Shown one piece after another: positions 36,512 to 45,798 of a DNA stretch of 64,000 bases. Position numbers and translations under genes: made by a program. The stretch lies in contig CAMFGZ010000002.1 of the NCBI GenBank assembly GCA_945952105.1, positions 186,001-250,000 on the forward strand, written 5' to 3'. The stretch comes from an uncultured Rhodospirillaceae bacterium. Lineage in GTDB: Bacteria > Pseudomonadota > Alphaproteobacteria > Reyranellales > Reyranellaceae. Every line of letters begins with the position of its first letter. Position 1 is the first letter of the stretch. Below the pieces are notes generated by a model. It saw only the letters and a list, made by a program, of their open reading frames with translations, was not told where the DNA came from and did not search any database.

Positions 36512-36556
36512 CCTCTCCCCCGAGAGGCAGCGTGATTACGCGCCGCGGGGGAGAGG
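36512..36556. repeat. Intergenic inverted repeat, REP-like (CCTCTCCCCC family)
   Basis: Perfect 11-bp arms CCTCTCCCCCG and CGGGGGAGAGG are separated by 23 bases. It lies in the 77-base gap between the Pot-type binding protein and the first permease. Such hairpins often limit expression of downstream genes relative to the binding protein. It resembles the element at 15503-15539. Confidence 0.65.
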
Positions 36557-36577
36557 AATTTGGGGAGGGCTGCAAAC

Positions 36578-37867
36578 TCAGGCGGCGATGAACTGATTCC
36601 ACTTCTGGACCATGTAACGGTCCTCATCCATCACTGCGTTCCAGCAGGCGACGGCGCCCATGCGGTCGTAGAAAGAGCCGCCGTCGCGCACTGCGCCGGC
36701 CTTCTCGACGACCTGGCCCTGCGGGTTCTTGATGTCGCCCTGCGCCGGCTTGCCTTCCATCCAGAAACCCCACTCGTCGGGCGTCATGTTGGCCTTTGCC
36801 GTCTCGAGCACCGCCGAGTAATAGCCCTGGCGGTTCAGGAAGGCCCCGACCCAGCCGGACAGATACCAGTTGATGTAGTCGTAGGCCGCGTCGAGCTGCG
36901 CGCCCTGCAGGTGCTTCGCCAGCGCCAGGCCACCACCCCAGGCACGATAGCCTTCCTTGAGGGGTTGATACGTGCAGGGCACGCCCTTGCCGCGCACCGC
37001 CGAGACCGCCGGCGACCACATCGACTGGATCACAACCTCGCCCGAGGTCATGAGGTTCACCGACTCGTCGAAGGTCTTCCAGAAGGCGCGGAACTGGCCG
37101 TCCTTCTTGGTCTTGATCAGGAAATCGATGGTCTTGTCGATCTCCGCCTTCGTCATGTTGCCCTTGTCGCCGTACTTCACGATGCCCGCGGCCTCGCAGA
37201 TCATTGCGGCGTCCATGATGCCGATCGACGGGATGTTCAGGATCGACGTCTTGCCCTTGAACTTCGGATCGAGGATGTCCTTCCACGACTCGATCTTGCG
37301 GCCGACCAGATCAGGCCGGATACCCAGCGTGTCGGCGTTGTAGATCGTCGGCACGATCGTGAACCACTGGGTCTGGCCCTTGGCGAACTTGGTCGAGCCC
37401 GCGCCCTCGACGAAGCTCACCGTACTGGGCGCCGTGCCCTGGGCGATGACGCTGTCGGGCTTCAGCTTGCCGCTGGTGAAGATCGGCACGATCTTGTCGA
37501 ACAGCTTGATCTTCTTGACGTCCATCGCCTGCAGCGTGTTCGCCGGGAAGACCTTCTTGATCATCCAGTATTCGATGTCGCCGATGTCGAAGGAGTTCGG
37601 CTGGGTCACGACACGCTGGACCACCGCATCGGAATCCAACGCCGTCATCTGCAGCGTGATGCCGAGGTCGGCCTTGCACTTCTCGGCGATCTCGTTGATC
37701 GCGGACACACCGGTGCCGCACTGGCGAAGAACGATGTTCTTGTTGTTCTGCGCCCAGATCACCGGAAAGCCGGTGATCGCCCCACTGCCGATCGCCGCAC
37801 CTGCGATGCCGGCCGTGCCCTTGAGCATGCTGCGACGGCCGATGCCGCCGTTCGATTTCCGAGCCAT
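36578..37867 (-). CDS. ABC transporter substrate-binding protein, PotD/YdcS-like
   Basis: 429 residues from the ATG at 37865-37867, with GGAGG nine bases upstream. A Tat signal GIGRRSMLKGTAG runs to FPVIWAQ. The mature part is a type 2 periplasmic protein (LRQCGTGVSAINEIAEKCKADLGI, then YNADTLGIRPDLVGRKIESWKDILDPKFKGK). Such proteins bind polyamines, opines or other amides. Its operon ends in a ring-opening amidohydrolase, so a cyclic amide or its open-chain relative is a reasonable ligand. Confidence 0.92.
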   Translation of the reverse strand: MARKSNGGIGRRSMLKGTAGIAGAAIGSGAITGFPVIWAQNNKNIVLRQCGTGVSAINEIAEKCKADLGITLQMTALDSDAVVQRVVTQPNSFDIGDIEYWMIKKVFPANTLQAMDVKKIKLFDKIVPIFTSGKLKPDSVIAQGTAPSTVSFVEGAGSTKFAKGQTQWFTIVPTIYNADTLGIRPDLVGRKIESWKDILDPKFKGKTSILNIPSIGIMDAAMICEAAGIVKYGDKGNMTKAEIDKTIDFLIKTKKDGQFRAFWKTFDESVNLMTSGEVVIQSMWSPAVSAVRGKGVPCTYQPLKEGYRAWGGGLALAKHLQGAQLDAAYDYINWYLSGWVGAFLNRQGYYSAVLETAKANMTPDEWGFWMEGKPAQGDIKNPQGQVVEKAGAVRDGGSFYDRMGAVACWNAVMDEDRYMVQKWNQFIAA

Positions 37868-37936
37868 CTCGTCTTCCTCCTTCAACTGCGACGGCGCGGG
37901 GCCGCCTCCCTTGCAATTCTCTTCGGCAACATCCCT

Positions 37937-38959
<1,023 letters not shown>

Positions 38960-39083
38960 GCCAGTGGGCAAGCAAGCCGTATGCCAGCGCTGTAGAATTC
39001 CCTGGGGACAGAGCCTTGCCCGTGGCGACGTTGGCGCGGCTCTTGCTCCCCTGCGACCAACGCGAAGCTAAAGGGAGGCTGCG

Positions 39084-41162
39084 ATGCGGTTGATCGGCGT
39101 GGACGTGGGCGGCACCTTCACGGACCTGGTCTTTGCCGACACCGAGGCCGGCCATACCGCGGTGCACAAGGTTTCGACCACGCCCGACGATCCATCGCGG
39201 GGCGTCGTCCAGGGGTTGATGGCGCTCTGCGACAAGTATTCGATCCCGCGCGAGACCATCGATACCGTTTTCCACGGAACGACCATCGCCACCAACGCAA
39301 TCCTCGAGCACGATGGCGCCGTCACAGGCATGATCACCACGGGCGGCTATCGCGACATTCTGCATATCGGTCGCCACCAGCGGCCACAACATTACTCGAT
39401 CATGCAGGACATTCCCTGGCAGGACCGGCCGCTGGTGAGGCGCCGCCATCGCAAGACCGTGAAGGAACGGCTGGTGCCGCCGCGCGGCGAGGTTCTGGAG
39501 CCGCTCGACGAGGACGGCGTCCGCCGGGCGGTGCGCGAGCTCAAGGACGCCGGCGTCCAGGCGATCGCGATCTGCTTCCTCTTCTCCTATCTCGATCCCT
39601 CCCACGAAGCGCGCGCCATGGAGATCGTGCGCGAAGAATATCCGGAGTGCTTCGCCACCACCTCCGCGTCGGTGTCGCCACAGTTCCGCGAGTTCGAGCG
39701 CTTCACAACCACCGCGATGAACGCCTTCGTCGGCCCGAAGGTGGGCAACTACGTAACGCGCCTCGAATCGGAGATCGAGGCCTCGGGTTTCAAGGCCGAC
39801 CTCCGCATCATGGCCTCCAACGGCGGCGTCGCGACGCCCGCGATGGTGGCCGAGCGTCCCGTGCTCACGCTTCTGTCGGGCCCGGCCGCCGGCGTGATCG
39901 GGGGCGACTGGGCCGGGGCGCTCTCGGAGAAACGCAACCTCATCACCTTCGACGTTGGCGGCACCTCGGCCGATATCGGTATCGTCACAGAAGGAGGGTT
40001 CGGCGAGGCGACGGCGCGCGACACCTGGATCGCGGGCTTCCCGGTGCTGGTGCCGATGATCGACGTGCATACGATCGGTGCCGGTGGCGGCTCGATCGCC
40101 TTGGTCGACCAGGCCGGCGCCTTCAAGGTCGGCCCGCGCTCGGCCGGCGCCGTGCCTGGCCCCGCCGCCTACGGGCGCGGCGGCACGCGCGCCACGGTGA
40201 CGGACGCCAATGTCGTACTTGGACGCCTGGACGGCGGCAACTTCCTGGGCGGCGGAATGTCGCTCGATGAGGTCGCCGCCCGCCGCGTGATCGGCGAACT
40301 GGCGCGCGAACTCGGCCTCTCCGATCGCGAGGCGGCCGAAGGCGTGATCACCCTCATCAATGCCAACATGGCCAACGCCATCCGCTCCCGCACCGTCCAG
40401 AAGGGAATCGATCCGCGCAACTACGCGCTGGTGGCGTTCGGCGGCGCGGGCCCGCTGCATGGCGCGGAGGTGGCCGACATGCTGGGTGTGACGGAAGTGA
40501 TCGTACCGCCGCATCCCGGGATCACCTCCGCGGTCGGCCTGCTGATCAGCGACCTGCGCTACGACGCGATCCGCACCTCCTTCCAGGTCTCCGGCGCCGC
40601 CGACCTGTCACGCATCAACGCGGACTTCGAGGCCATGGCCAAGGAACTTGCCGGCCGCTTCACCGCCGACGGCATCGATCTCGCGCAGGTCACGTTCGAG
40701 CGGCGCGGCGACCTGCGTTATGTCGGCCAGGGGTACGAACTGAGAGTCACCTTTCCCGACGGAGTTCTCGACCAAGCGGCCCTCGCCAAAGCGTTCGAAG
40801 CCTTCCACGAGGTCCACAAGCGCGAGTACGGCCATCACTTCGCCGACTCCGCCATCGAGATCGTGAACCTGCGCCTCATCGGTGCGGCCAGTGCCGCCAC
40901 CATTGCCAAGCCAGTGCCCGACGGCGACCGCTCGCTCAGCGCCGCGACCGTTCGCACGGGCAGCGGCACGTTCCGTGTCGAAGGCAAGCTCGCCGACTAT
41001 CCGACGACCTTCTACCGCCGCGACATGCTGCCGGTCGGCGAACGCATTGCCGGCCCCGCCATCGTGCTCCAGATGGACACCACGACGGTTGTCCCCCCGC
41101 ACTTCAGCTTCGAAGCCGACACCGCCGGCAATCTCATGATCCGCAAGGAGGCCAAGCAATGA
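39084..41162 (+). CDS. hyuA: Hydantoinase/oxoprolinase subunit A (HyuA)
   Basis: 692 residues; AAAGGGAGG stands six bases before the ATG. The N-terminal actin-like ATPase fold starts MRLIGVDVGGTFTDLVFAD, followed by FHGTTIATNAILEHDGA. The core domain has LLSGPAAGVIGGDWAG and FDVGGTSADIGIV, then GAGGGSIA and the C-terminal FGGAGPLHGAEVADMLG. HyuA with HyuB hydrolyses hydantoins, 5-oxoproline or N-methylhydantoin with ATP, or forms part of acetone-type carboxylases. It overlaps hyuB by four bases. The ring-opening amidohydrolase across the divergent promoter supports a cyclic amide substrate. Confidence 0.94.
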   Translation: MRLIGVDVGGTFTDLVFADTEAGHTAVHKVSTTPDDPSRGVVQGLMALCDKYSIPRETIDTVFHGTTIATNAILEHDGAVTGMITTGGYRDILHIGRHQRPQHYSIMQDIPWQDRPLVRRRHRKTVKERLVPPRGEVLEPLDEDGVRRAVRELKDAGVQAIAICFLFSYLDPSHEARAMEIVREEYPECFATTSASVSPQFREFERFTTTAMNAFVGPKVGNYVTRLESEIEASGFKADLRIMASNGGVATPAMVAERPVLTLLSGPAAGVIGGDWAGALSEKRNLITFDVGGTSADIGIVTEGGFGEATARDTWIAGFPVLVPMIDVHTIGAGGGSIALVDQAGAFKVGPRSAGAVPGPAAYGRGGTRATVTDANVVLGRLDGGNFLGGGMSLDEVAARRVIGELARELGLSDREAAEGVITLINANMANAIRSRTVQKGIDPRNYALVAFGGAGPLHGAEVADMLGVTEVIVPPHPGITSAVGLLISDLRYDAIRTSFQVSGAADLSRINADFEAMAKELAGRFTADGIDLAQVTFERRGDLRYVGQGYELRVTFPDGVLDQAALAKAFEAFHEVHKREYGHHFADSAIEIVNLRLIGAASAATIAKPVPDGDRSLSAATVRTGSGTFRVEGKLADYPTTFYRRDMLPVGERIAGPAIVLQMDTTTVVPPHFSFEADTAGNLMIRKEAKQ

Positions 41163-42949
41163 GCCCCGCCCCCGCCCGCCAGCCCGCGACCAAGCCCGAC
41201 CGCATCGACCCCATCACCAGCAGCGTCATCCAGGGCGCGCTCGAGAACATCGCCGTCGAGATGGGCTACAAGCTGATGCGCATGAGCTACTCCTCGATCA
41301 TCCGCGAATCGGAGGATTTCGGGGCGGCCCTCGTCGACGCGGAAGGCAGAGGCCTGGCCGAGTCGGCGCAATCCACGCCGCTGCAGTCCGGGCCGATCCC
41401 GGGCTATGTGCGCGGCATCCAGCGCATCCTGAAGGAGCGCGGCGACACGATTCGGCCCGGCGACGTCATCATGCACAACGATGCCTACTCGGGCGCCAGT
41501 CACGGACCGGACGTCGCCTTCATCGTGCCGGTGTTCGTGGCCGGCCGGTTGATCGCCTTCGCGGCGACCACGGCGCACCATCTCGACATCGGCGCGCTGT
41601 CACCCGGCTCCTGTGGCATCGTCGAGGCGATCGACGCCTATGCCGAGGGCCTGCAGTTCAAGGCGATCAAGGTCTACGACCGTGGCGTGCGCAACGACGC
41701 GGTGTGGCAGATCGTGCGCGACAATATCCGCGCCTCCGACCTGGTGGTCGGCGACATGGATGCCCAGGTCGCCGCTGCCCGCATCGGTGCGGAGCGCATG
41801 GTCGAGCTGGTCGAGCGCTACGGGCTGGAAACCTTCGAGCAGGCCTGTGGCGCGCTGATGGATCATGCCGAGCGGCTGATGCGCCAGGCGATCGCCAAAC
41901 TGCCCGACGGCGTCTATCGGGCCGAGACCGCCATCGACGGCTATCTCGACAGCGACGATCCCTCCAAGAAGGAACTGCCGATCGTCGTCACCATCACCAA
42001 GAAGGACGACTCCCTCATCGTCGATCTCACCGGCACGGCGCCGCAAGTGCCCGACCGGCCGATCAACATGCCGCTCGAAGGCACGGCCGACATCGCGATC
42101 TGGCTCACCATCCGCTCGGTGCTTCTGGACACCGAGGTCCACGGCCACATTCCGGTGAATGCCGGCCTCATCCGGCCAATCACCATCGTGGCGCCCAAGG
42201 GTTGCCTCGCCAACCCGACCTTCCCCGCCCCCACCATTGCGCGCTTCTGCCCCGGCAATCAGCTCGCCGACACGGTGATGAAGGCGCTGTCGGCCGCGAT
42301 GCCGGGCAACGTCTCGGCCGGTATCGGCAATCTCAAGGTCATCGCCTTCTCCGGGCTCAAGGACGAGACGCACTGGGTGCACATGGAGATCTTCGAGGGC
42401 TCCTATGGCGGGCGCCTCGGCAAGGACGGCATGGATGCCGTCGACACGCTCTACGCCAACACCCGCAACAACCCGATCGAGGACATCGAAACCCATCTGC
42501 CACTGCGGGTGCTGCGCTACGAGTTGCGCGAGGACGTGGCCGGCGCCGGCAAATGGCGCGGCGGCCTGGGCTCGGTGCGCGAGTTCACCTTCCTGAGCGA
42601 TGGCGGCGCCTCGGTCGAAGGCGAAGGCCATCGCTACCGTCCCTGGGGATTCCTCGGCGGCGGCGAAGGCATGCCGGCCAAGCTCGACCTGATGATGCCC
42701 GGCCATGCCGACCGCGCGCTGCCGTCGAAGGTGCCGTACATGCACATCGGCAAGGATGGCCGCTTCGTCTGCTACGGTCCAGCGGGCGGCGGCTATGGAA
42801 ACCCGCTGGAACGCGATCCGGCGGATGTTGCCGACGACGTCCTCGACGGCGTGATCTCGGTCGAGACGGCGCTCAGGGACTATGGTGTGGTGGTTTCCGC
42901 CACGGGCGTCGTCGACGAAATCGCGACCCTGAAATCACGAAGAGGCTGA
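41159..42949 (+). CDS. hyuB: Hydantoinase/oxoprolinase subunit B (HyuB)
   Basis: 596 residues starting at ATGA with the hyuA stop. Hydantoinase_B fold: DPITSSVIQGALENIAVEMG, then RESEDFGAALVD, the metal-binding stretch GDVIMHNDAYSGASHGPDVAFI and AFAATTAHHLDIGALSPGS. The C-terminal part has GSYGGRLGKDGMDAVDTLYANTRNNPIED, then RYRPWGFLGGGEGMP. Full length for the family. Forms the catalytic partner of HyuA. Confidence 0.94.
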   Translation: MSPAPARQPATKPDRIDPITSSVIQGALENIAVEMGYKLMRMSYSSIIRESEDFGAALVDAEGRGLAESAQSTPLQSGPIPGYVRGIQRILKERGDTIRPGDVIMHNDAYSGASHGPDVAFIVPVFVAGRLIAFAATTAHHLDIGALSPGSCGIVEAIDAYAEGLQFKAIKVYDRGVRNDAVWQIVRDNIRASDLVVGDMDAQVAAARIGAERMVELVERYGLETFEQACGALMDHAERLMRQAIAKLPDGVYRAETAIDGYLDSDDPSKKELPIVVTITKKDDSLIVDLTGTAPQVPDRPINMPLEGTADIAIWLTIRSVLLDTEVHGHIPVNAGLIRPITIVAPKGCLANPTFPAPTIARFCPGNQLADTVMKALSAAMPGNVSAGIGNLKVIAFSGLKDETHWVHMEIFEGSYGGRLGKDGMDAVDTLYANTRNNPIEDIETHLPLRVLRYELREDVAGAGKWRGGLGSVREFTFLSDGGASVEGEGHRYRPWGFLGGGEGMPAKLDLMMPGHADRALPSKVPYMHIGKDGRFVCYGPAGGGYGNPLERDPADVADDVLDGVISVETALRDYGVVVSATGVVDEIATLKSRRG

Positions 42950-42999
42950 CGTCCTCGCCGTCTATTGGCAGCCCCCGCGTTCTCGGCCATCAAGGCAAG

Positions 43000-43731
43000 A
43001 TGGATTACCAACTCAAGGACCGGACCTGTCTCGTGTCCGGGGCAAGCTCGGGCATCGGAGCCGGTGTGGTCCGGCTGCTCGCGCAGCAAGGCGCAAGGGT
43101 CGTCGCCACGGCGCGGCGGATCGAGAAGATCGAACGACTCGACGGTGTGACGGCAGTTGCGGGCGACGTCACCGACACAGCGGGCCTCGCACGCATCGCG
43201 ACCGAAGCGGAAAAGGCCCTCGGCCCCATCGACATCGTGGTGAACTGCGCAGGTGGCTCGCGACCAACCGGACCGGACGCGGGCGACGATGTTTGGGAGG
43301 AAGCCTTCGCCCTCAACTTCACGGCGGCGCGGTTGCTCACGAAGGCCCTGTTGCCGGCGATGCGGGCGCGCAAATGGGGCCGGGTGATCAACATCAGCGG
43401 CTCTATGGAGCCGCGCGGCCTCAACGCCGCCATCGCGGCCAAGGCCGCGTTGCACCTGTGGGCCAAGGGCCTGTCGTGCGACGTCGCCGCCGACGGGGTG
43501 ACGGTGAACACGATTCAGCCAGGGCGAATCAACAGCGAGCAGATCCTGCAGAAACTCCATCCGACCGAGGAAGCACGCCGTAGCTTCATCGAACGAAACA
43601 TCCCCATCGGCTATTTCGGCAAGCCGGAGGATGTGGCAAACCTCGTCGCCTTTCTCGCTTCCCCGGCGGCGCGCTACATCACGGGCGCGGTCATTCCGGT
43701 GGACGGCGGCATGCACTATTTCGCGCACTAG
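43000..43731 (+). CDS. SDR-family oxidoreductase
   Basis: 243 residues from the ATG at 43000, with AAGG five bases upstream. Rossmann fold with the cofactor motif SGASSGIG at residues 13-20 and NCAGG at about 83-87. The catalytic Ser lies in INISGSMEPRG. The usual YxxxK tyrosine appears to be replaced: the segment reads NAAIAAKAALHLWAKGL, with K but Ala where Tyr is expected. The C-terminal signature YITGAVIPVDGGM is intact. The lost tyrosine, if confirmed by alignment, points to altered or missing reductase chemistry. Third gene of the hyu operon. Confidence 0.88.
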   Translation: MDYQLKDRTCLVSGASSGIGAGVVRLLAQQGARVVATARRIEKIERLDGVTAVAGDVTDTAGLARIATEAEKALGPIDIVVNCAGGSRPTGPDAGDDVWEEAFALNFTAARLLTKALLPAMRARKWGRVINISGSMEPRGLNAAIAAKAALHLWAKGLSCDVAADGVTVNTIQPGRINSEQILQKLHPTEEARRSFIERNIPIGYFGKPEDVANLVAFLASPAARYITGAVIPVDGGMHYFAH

Positions 43732-43745
43732 GTGTGCGGCGGAGG

Positions 43746-44198
43746 ATGGATTTGCTGAAGTGGCTTCGTCGTTCTGAGCAAAAGGAAGTACCGGCGGCAA
43801 GCCTGGGTCCGCTGCAGATCGTGAAGCCCTGGGCGCGCTCGTCATCCCAGCAGTCCGACATTGCCGGCGGCTTCATGACGGTGGTCAACGAAGGCGAGAC
43901 CGACCGGCTCGTCTCCGCCGCCTGCTCCGCTGCCCCTTCGATCGAGATCCAGGCGATCCGGGTCAAGGGGCCGCGCCTCACCATGCAGGCGGTCGAAGGC
44001 GGCCTCGTCATCCCGCCCGCCAACCGGCAGGTCCTGAAGCCACGCGGCTATCACCTTTTGCTGCTTGGCCTCACGAGCCCGCTGGTAGCCGGCGGCAAGC
44101 TGCCCATCACGCTCGTCTTCGAAAAGGCCGGCAGCGTCACCGTGGACTTCGCGGTGGAAGCCCCCGGCGTCGTGGGACAGGCCGCCCTGAGCACCTGA
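43746..44198 (+). CDS. PCu(A)C-family (copper-chaperone-like) protein with degenerate copper site
   Basis: About 150 residues. The beta-rich PCuAC fold can be followed from IVKPWARSSSQQSDIAGGFMTVVNEG to the end. The family copper motif is H(M)-X10-M-X21-H-X-M. Here the first H/M segment reads SIEIQAI (Gln, Ile), the middle Met is kept (RLTMQAV), the His is kept and the last Met is Leu (GYHLLLLGL). No signal peptide or lipobox is present, although normal members are periplasmic. GGAGG touches the ATG at 43746 and sits six bases before an in-frame TTG at 43752, so the true start may be the TTG. It lies inside the hyu operon. Confidence 0.82.
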   Translation: MDLLKWLRRSEQKEVPAASLGPLQIVKPWARSSSQQSDIAGGFMTVVNEGETDRLVSAACSAAPSIEIQAIRVKGPRLTMQAVEGGLVIPPANRQVLKPRGYHLLLLGLTSPLVAGGKLPITLVFEKAGSVTVDFAVEAPGVVGQAALST

Positions 44199-44203
44199 CG
44201 GCC

Positions 44204-45514
44204 ATGCAGCCATCGACCCGCCAGATGCGCCTGGGCGTCTTCGTGCAGACGCCCGGCCATCATGTCGGCGGCTGGCGCCATCCCGACGCGGATTCACGTA
44301 CGCCCAACCTGGCGCTGATGCAGCACATCGCCGCCACGGCCGAGGCAGCTAAGTTCGACATGTTCTTCCTCGGCGACGGCTTCGCAACCGGCTACGGCGA
44401 GCATCCGTCGACCATCGGCAAGTTCGAACCGCTGGGTCTGCTCTCGGCGCTGGCGATGAGCACGACGCGGCTCGGCCTCGCGGCGACGGCGTCGACGACC
44501 TACGCCGAGCCCTATCACGTCGCCCGCGGTTTCGCCTCGCTCGACCATCTCTCCGGTGGGCGCGCGGCCTGGAACGTGGTGACGACAGCCTATTCGAAAT
44601 CGAGCGCCGTGTTCGGACGCCAGCACCCGCCGCATGCCGAGCGCTACGCCATGGCGGAAGAGTTCGTCGAGGCCTGCCGCCTGCTGTGGGACAGCTGGGA
44701 CGACGACGCCTTCATCGGCGACAAGGAAGCCGGCCTCTTCGTTCGCCCCGGCAGTCTTCATGTGCCGGCCTTCGAGGGAAAGTATTTCTCGATCCAGGGC
44801 GCGCTCAACGTGCCACGTCCGCCGCAGGGGCATCCCGTCTTGATCCAGGCGGGCTCCTCCGGTCCCGGCCAGGCGCTCGCCGCGCGCATTGCCGAGGTCG
44901 TGTTCACGGCGCAGAACGACCTTGCCGAGTCGCAGCTTTTCTACAGGAGCGTGAAGGCGCAACTCGAGGCGTACGGTCGGGCGCCTCATGCGGCCCTCAT
45001 CATGCCCGGCGTGATGCCCGTGGTCGGCCGGACCGAGCGCGAGGCGCAGGAAATCTTCGCCGAGCTCAATCGCAACATCGACACGAAGCAGGCCTTCACC
45101 GTCCTGTCGGAGCGGCTGGGCGCCGACATGTCGGTCCATCCGCTCGACGGGCCGGTCCCGGAGGTTCCGGAGACCGAGCATCTCAAGAGCCGTGCCGCAC
45201 TGCTGATCCAGATGGCGCGGCGCGAGAACCTGACCTTGCGCGAACTTTTCCACCGTGTGGCCGCAGCGCGCGGGCATCTCCTGCCGATCGGTACGCCGAC
45301 CCAGATTGCCGACGTCCTGGAGCATTGGTTCCGCGAGGGCGGCGCCGACGGCTTCAACGTGATGCCGCCCTTCTTTCCCGGACAGTTCGATGCCTTCGCC
45401 CGGGGCGTCGTGCCGATCCTGCAGGAGCGCGGCCTGTTCCGTGCCGACTACTCCGGCACCACATTGCGCGATCACCTGGGGTTGGCGCGTCCCACGGACC
45501 GTCGCGGTCAATAA
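44204..45514 (+). CDS. LLM-class flavin-dependent monooxygenase (NtaA/SnaA/DszA type)
   Basis: 436 residues, a TIM-barrel monooxygenase using FMNH2 from a separate reductase. Family features: MRLGVFVQTPGHHVGGWRHPDA, AEAAKFDMFFLGD, the GLAATASTTYAEPYHVARGFASLDHLSGGRAAWNVVTT segment around residues 90-130, and HPVLIQAGSSGPGQALAA. Members oxidise nitrilotriacetate, EDTA, dibenzothiophene sulfone or pyrimidines. It begins 5 bases after the PCuAC gene as last gene of the hyu operon. No flavin reductase gene is nearby. Confidence 0.92.
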   Translation: MQPSTRQMRLGVFVQTPGHHVGGWRHPDADSRTPNLALMQHIAATAEAAKFDMFFLGDGFATGYGEHPSTIGKFEPLGLLSALAMSTTRLGLAATASTTYAEPYHVARGFASLDHLSGGRAAWNVVTTAYSKSSAVFGRQHPPHAERYAMAEEFVEACRLLWDSWDDDAFIGDKEAGLFVRPGSLHVPAFEGKYFSIQGALNVPRPPQGHPVLIQAGSSGPGQALAARIAEVVFTAQNDLAESQLFYRSVKAQLEAYGRAPHAALIMPGVMPVVGRTEREAQEIFAELNRNIDTKQAFTVLSERLGADMSVHPLDGPVPEVPETEHLKSRAALLIQMARRENLTLRELFHRVAAARGHLLPIGTPTQIADVLEHWFREGGADGFNVMPPFFPGQFDAFARGVVPILQERGLFRADYSGTTLRDHLGLARPTDRRGQ

Positions 45515-45570
45515 AAATCGCATTCACATCAATAACTTGACCGAACTTATCCCGGTCCCGCACTCCGCCC

Positions 45571-45601
45571 TTGCGCCGGACGGCCGGACTCCTGATATAA
45601 C
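45571..45601 (+). promoter_or_regulatory. Possible promoter of the SRP RNA
   Basis: TATAAC at 45596-45601 lies 9 bases before the expected RNA 5' end and TTGCGC at 45571-45576 is a weak -35 with a long 19-base spacer. The -10 is convincing, the -35 less so. Confidence 0.4.
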
Positions 45602-45609
45602 GCCCTTGA

Positions 45610-45710
45610 GGGGCCGGTGTGGGCGGAGCAGTCGCCAACCCGGTCAGATCCGGAAGGAAGCAGCCGTAACGAATTCGCTTCGGGTCATGCCGGTCTCTCA
45701 CCCGTTCCCC
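45610..45710 (+). ncRNA. ffs: Signal recognition particle RNA (4.5S, small bacterial type)
   Basis: The conserved domain IV core is present: GGTCAGATCCGGAAGGAAGC followed by AGCC, with the GGAA tetraloop and the asymmetric loop. GGGG at the 5' end pairs with CCCC at the 3' end (45707-45710). The length of about 101 nt is typical. It lies directly upstream of dnaX, the usual alphaproteobacterial order. It binds Ffh and directs membrane-protein synthesis to FtsY and the translocon. End points are approximate. Confidence 0.93.
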
Positions 45711-45798
45711 TGCGCGCGCCGCCGCGGAGGGCGGGCGGCCCGGGCGCGATGACCGCCGGGCCTCAAGGGGCCACGGCGCAGAATAGCGGGTGATCGCC

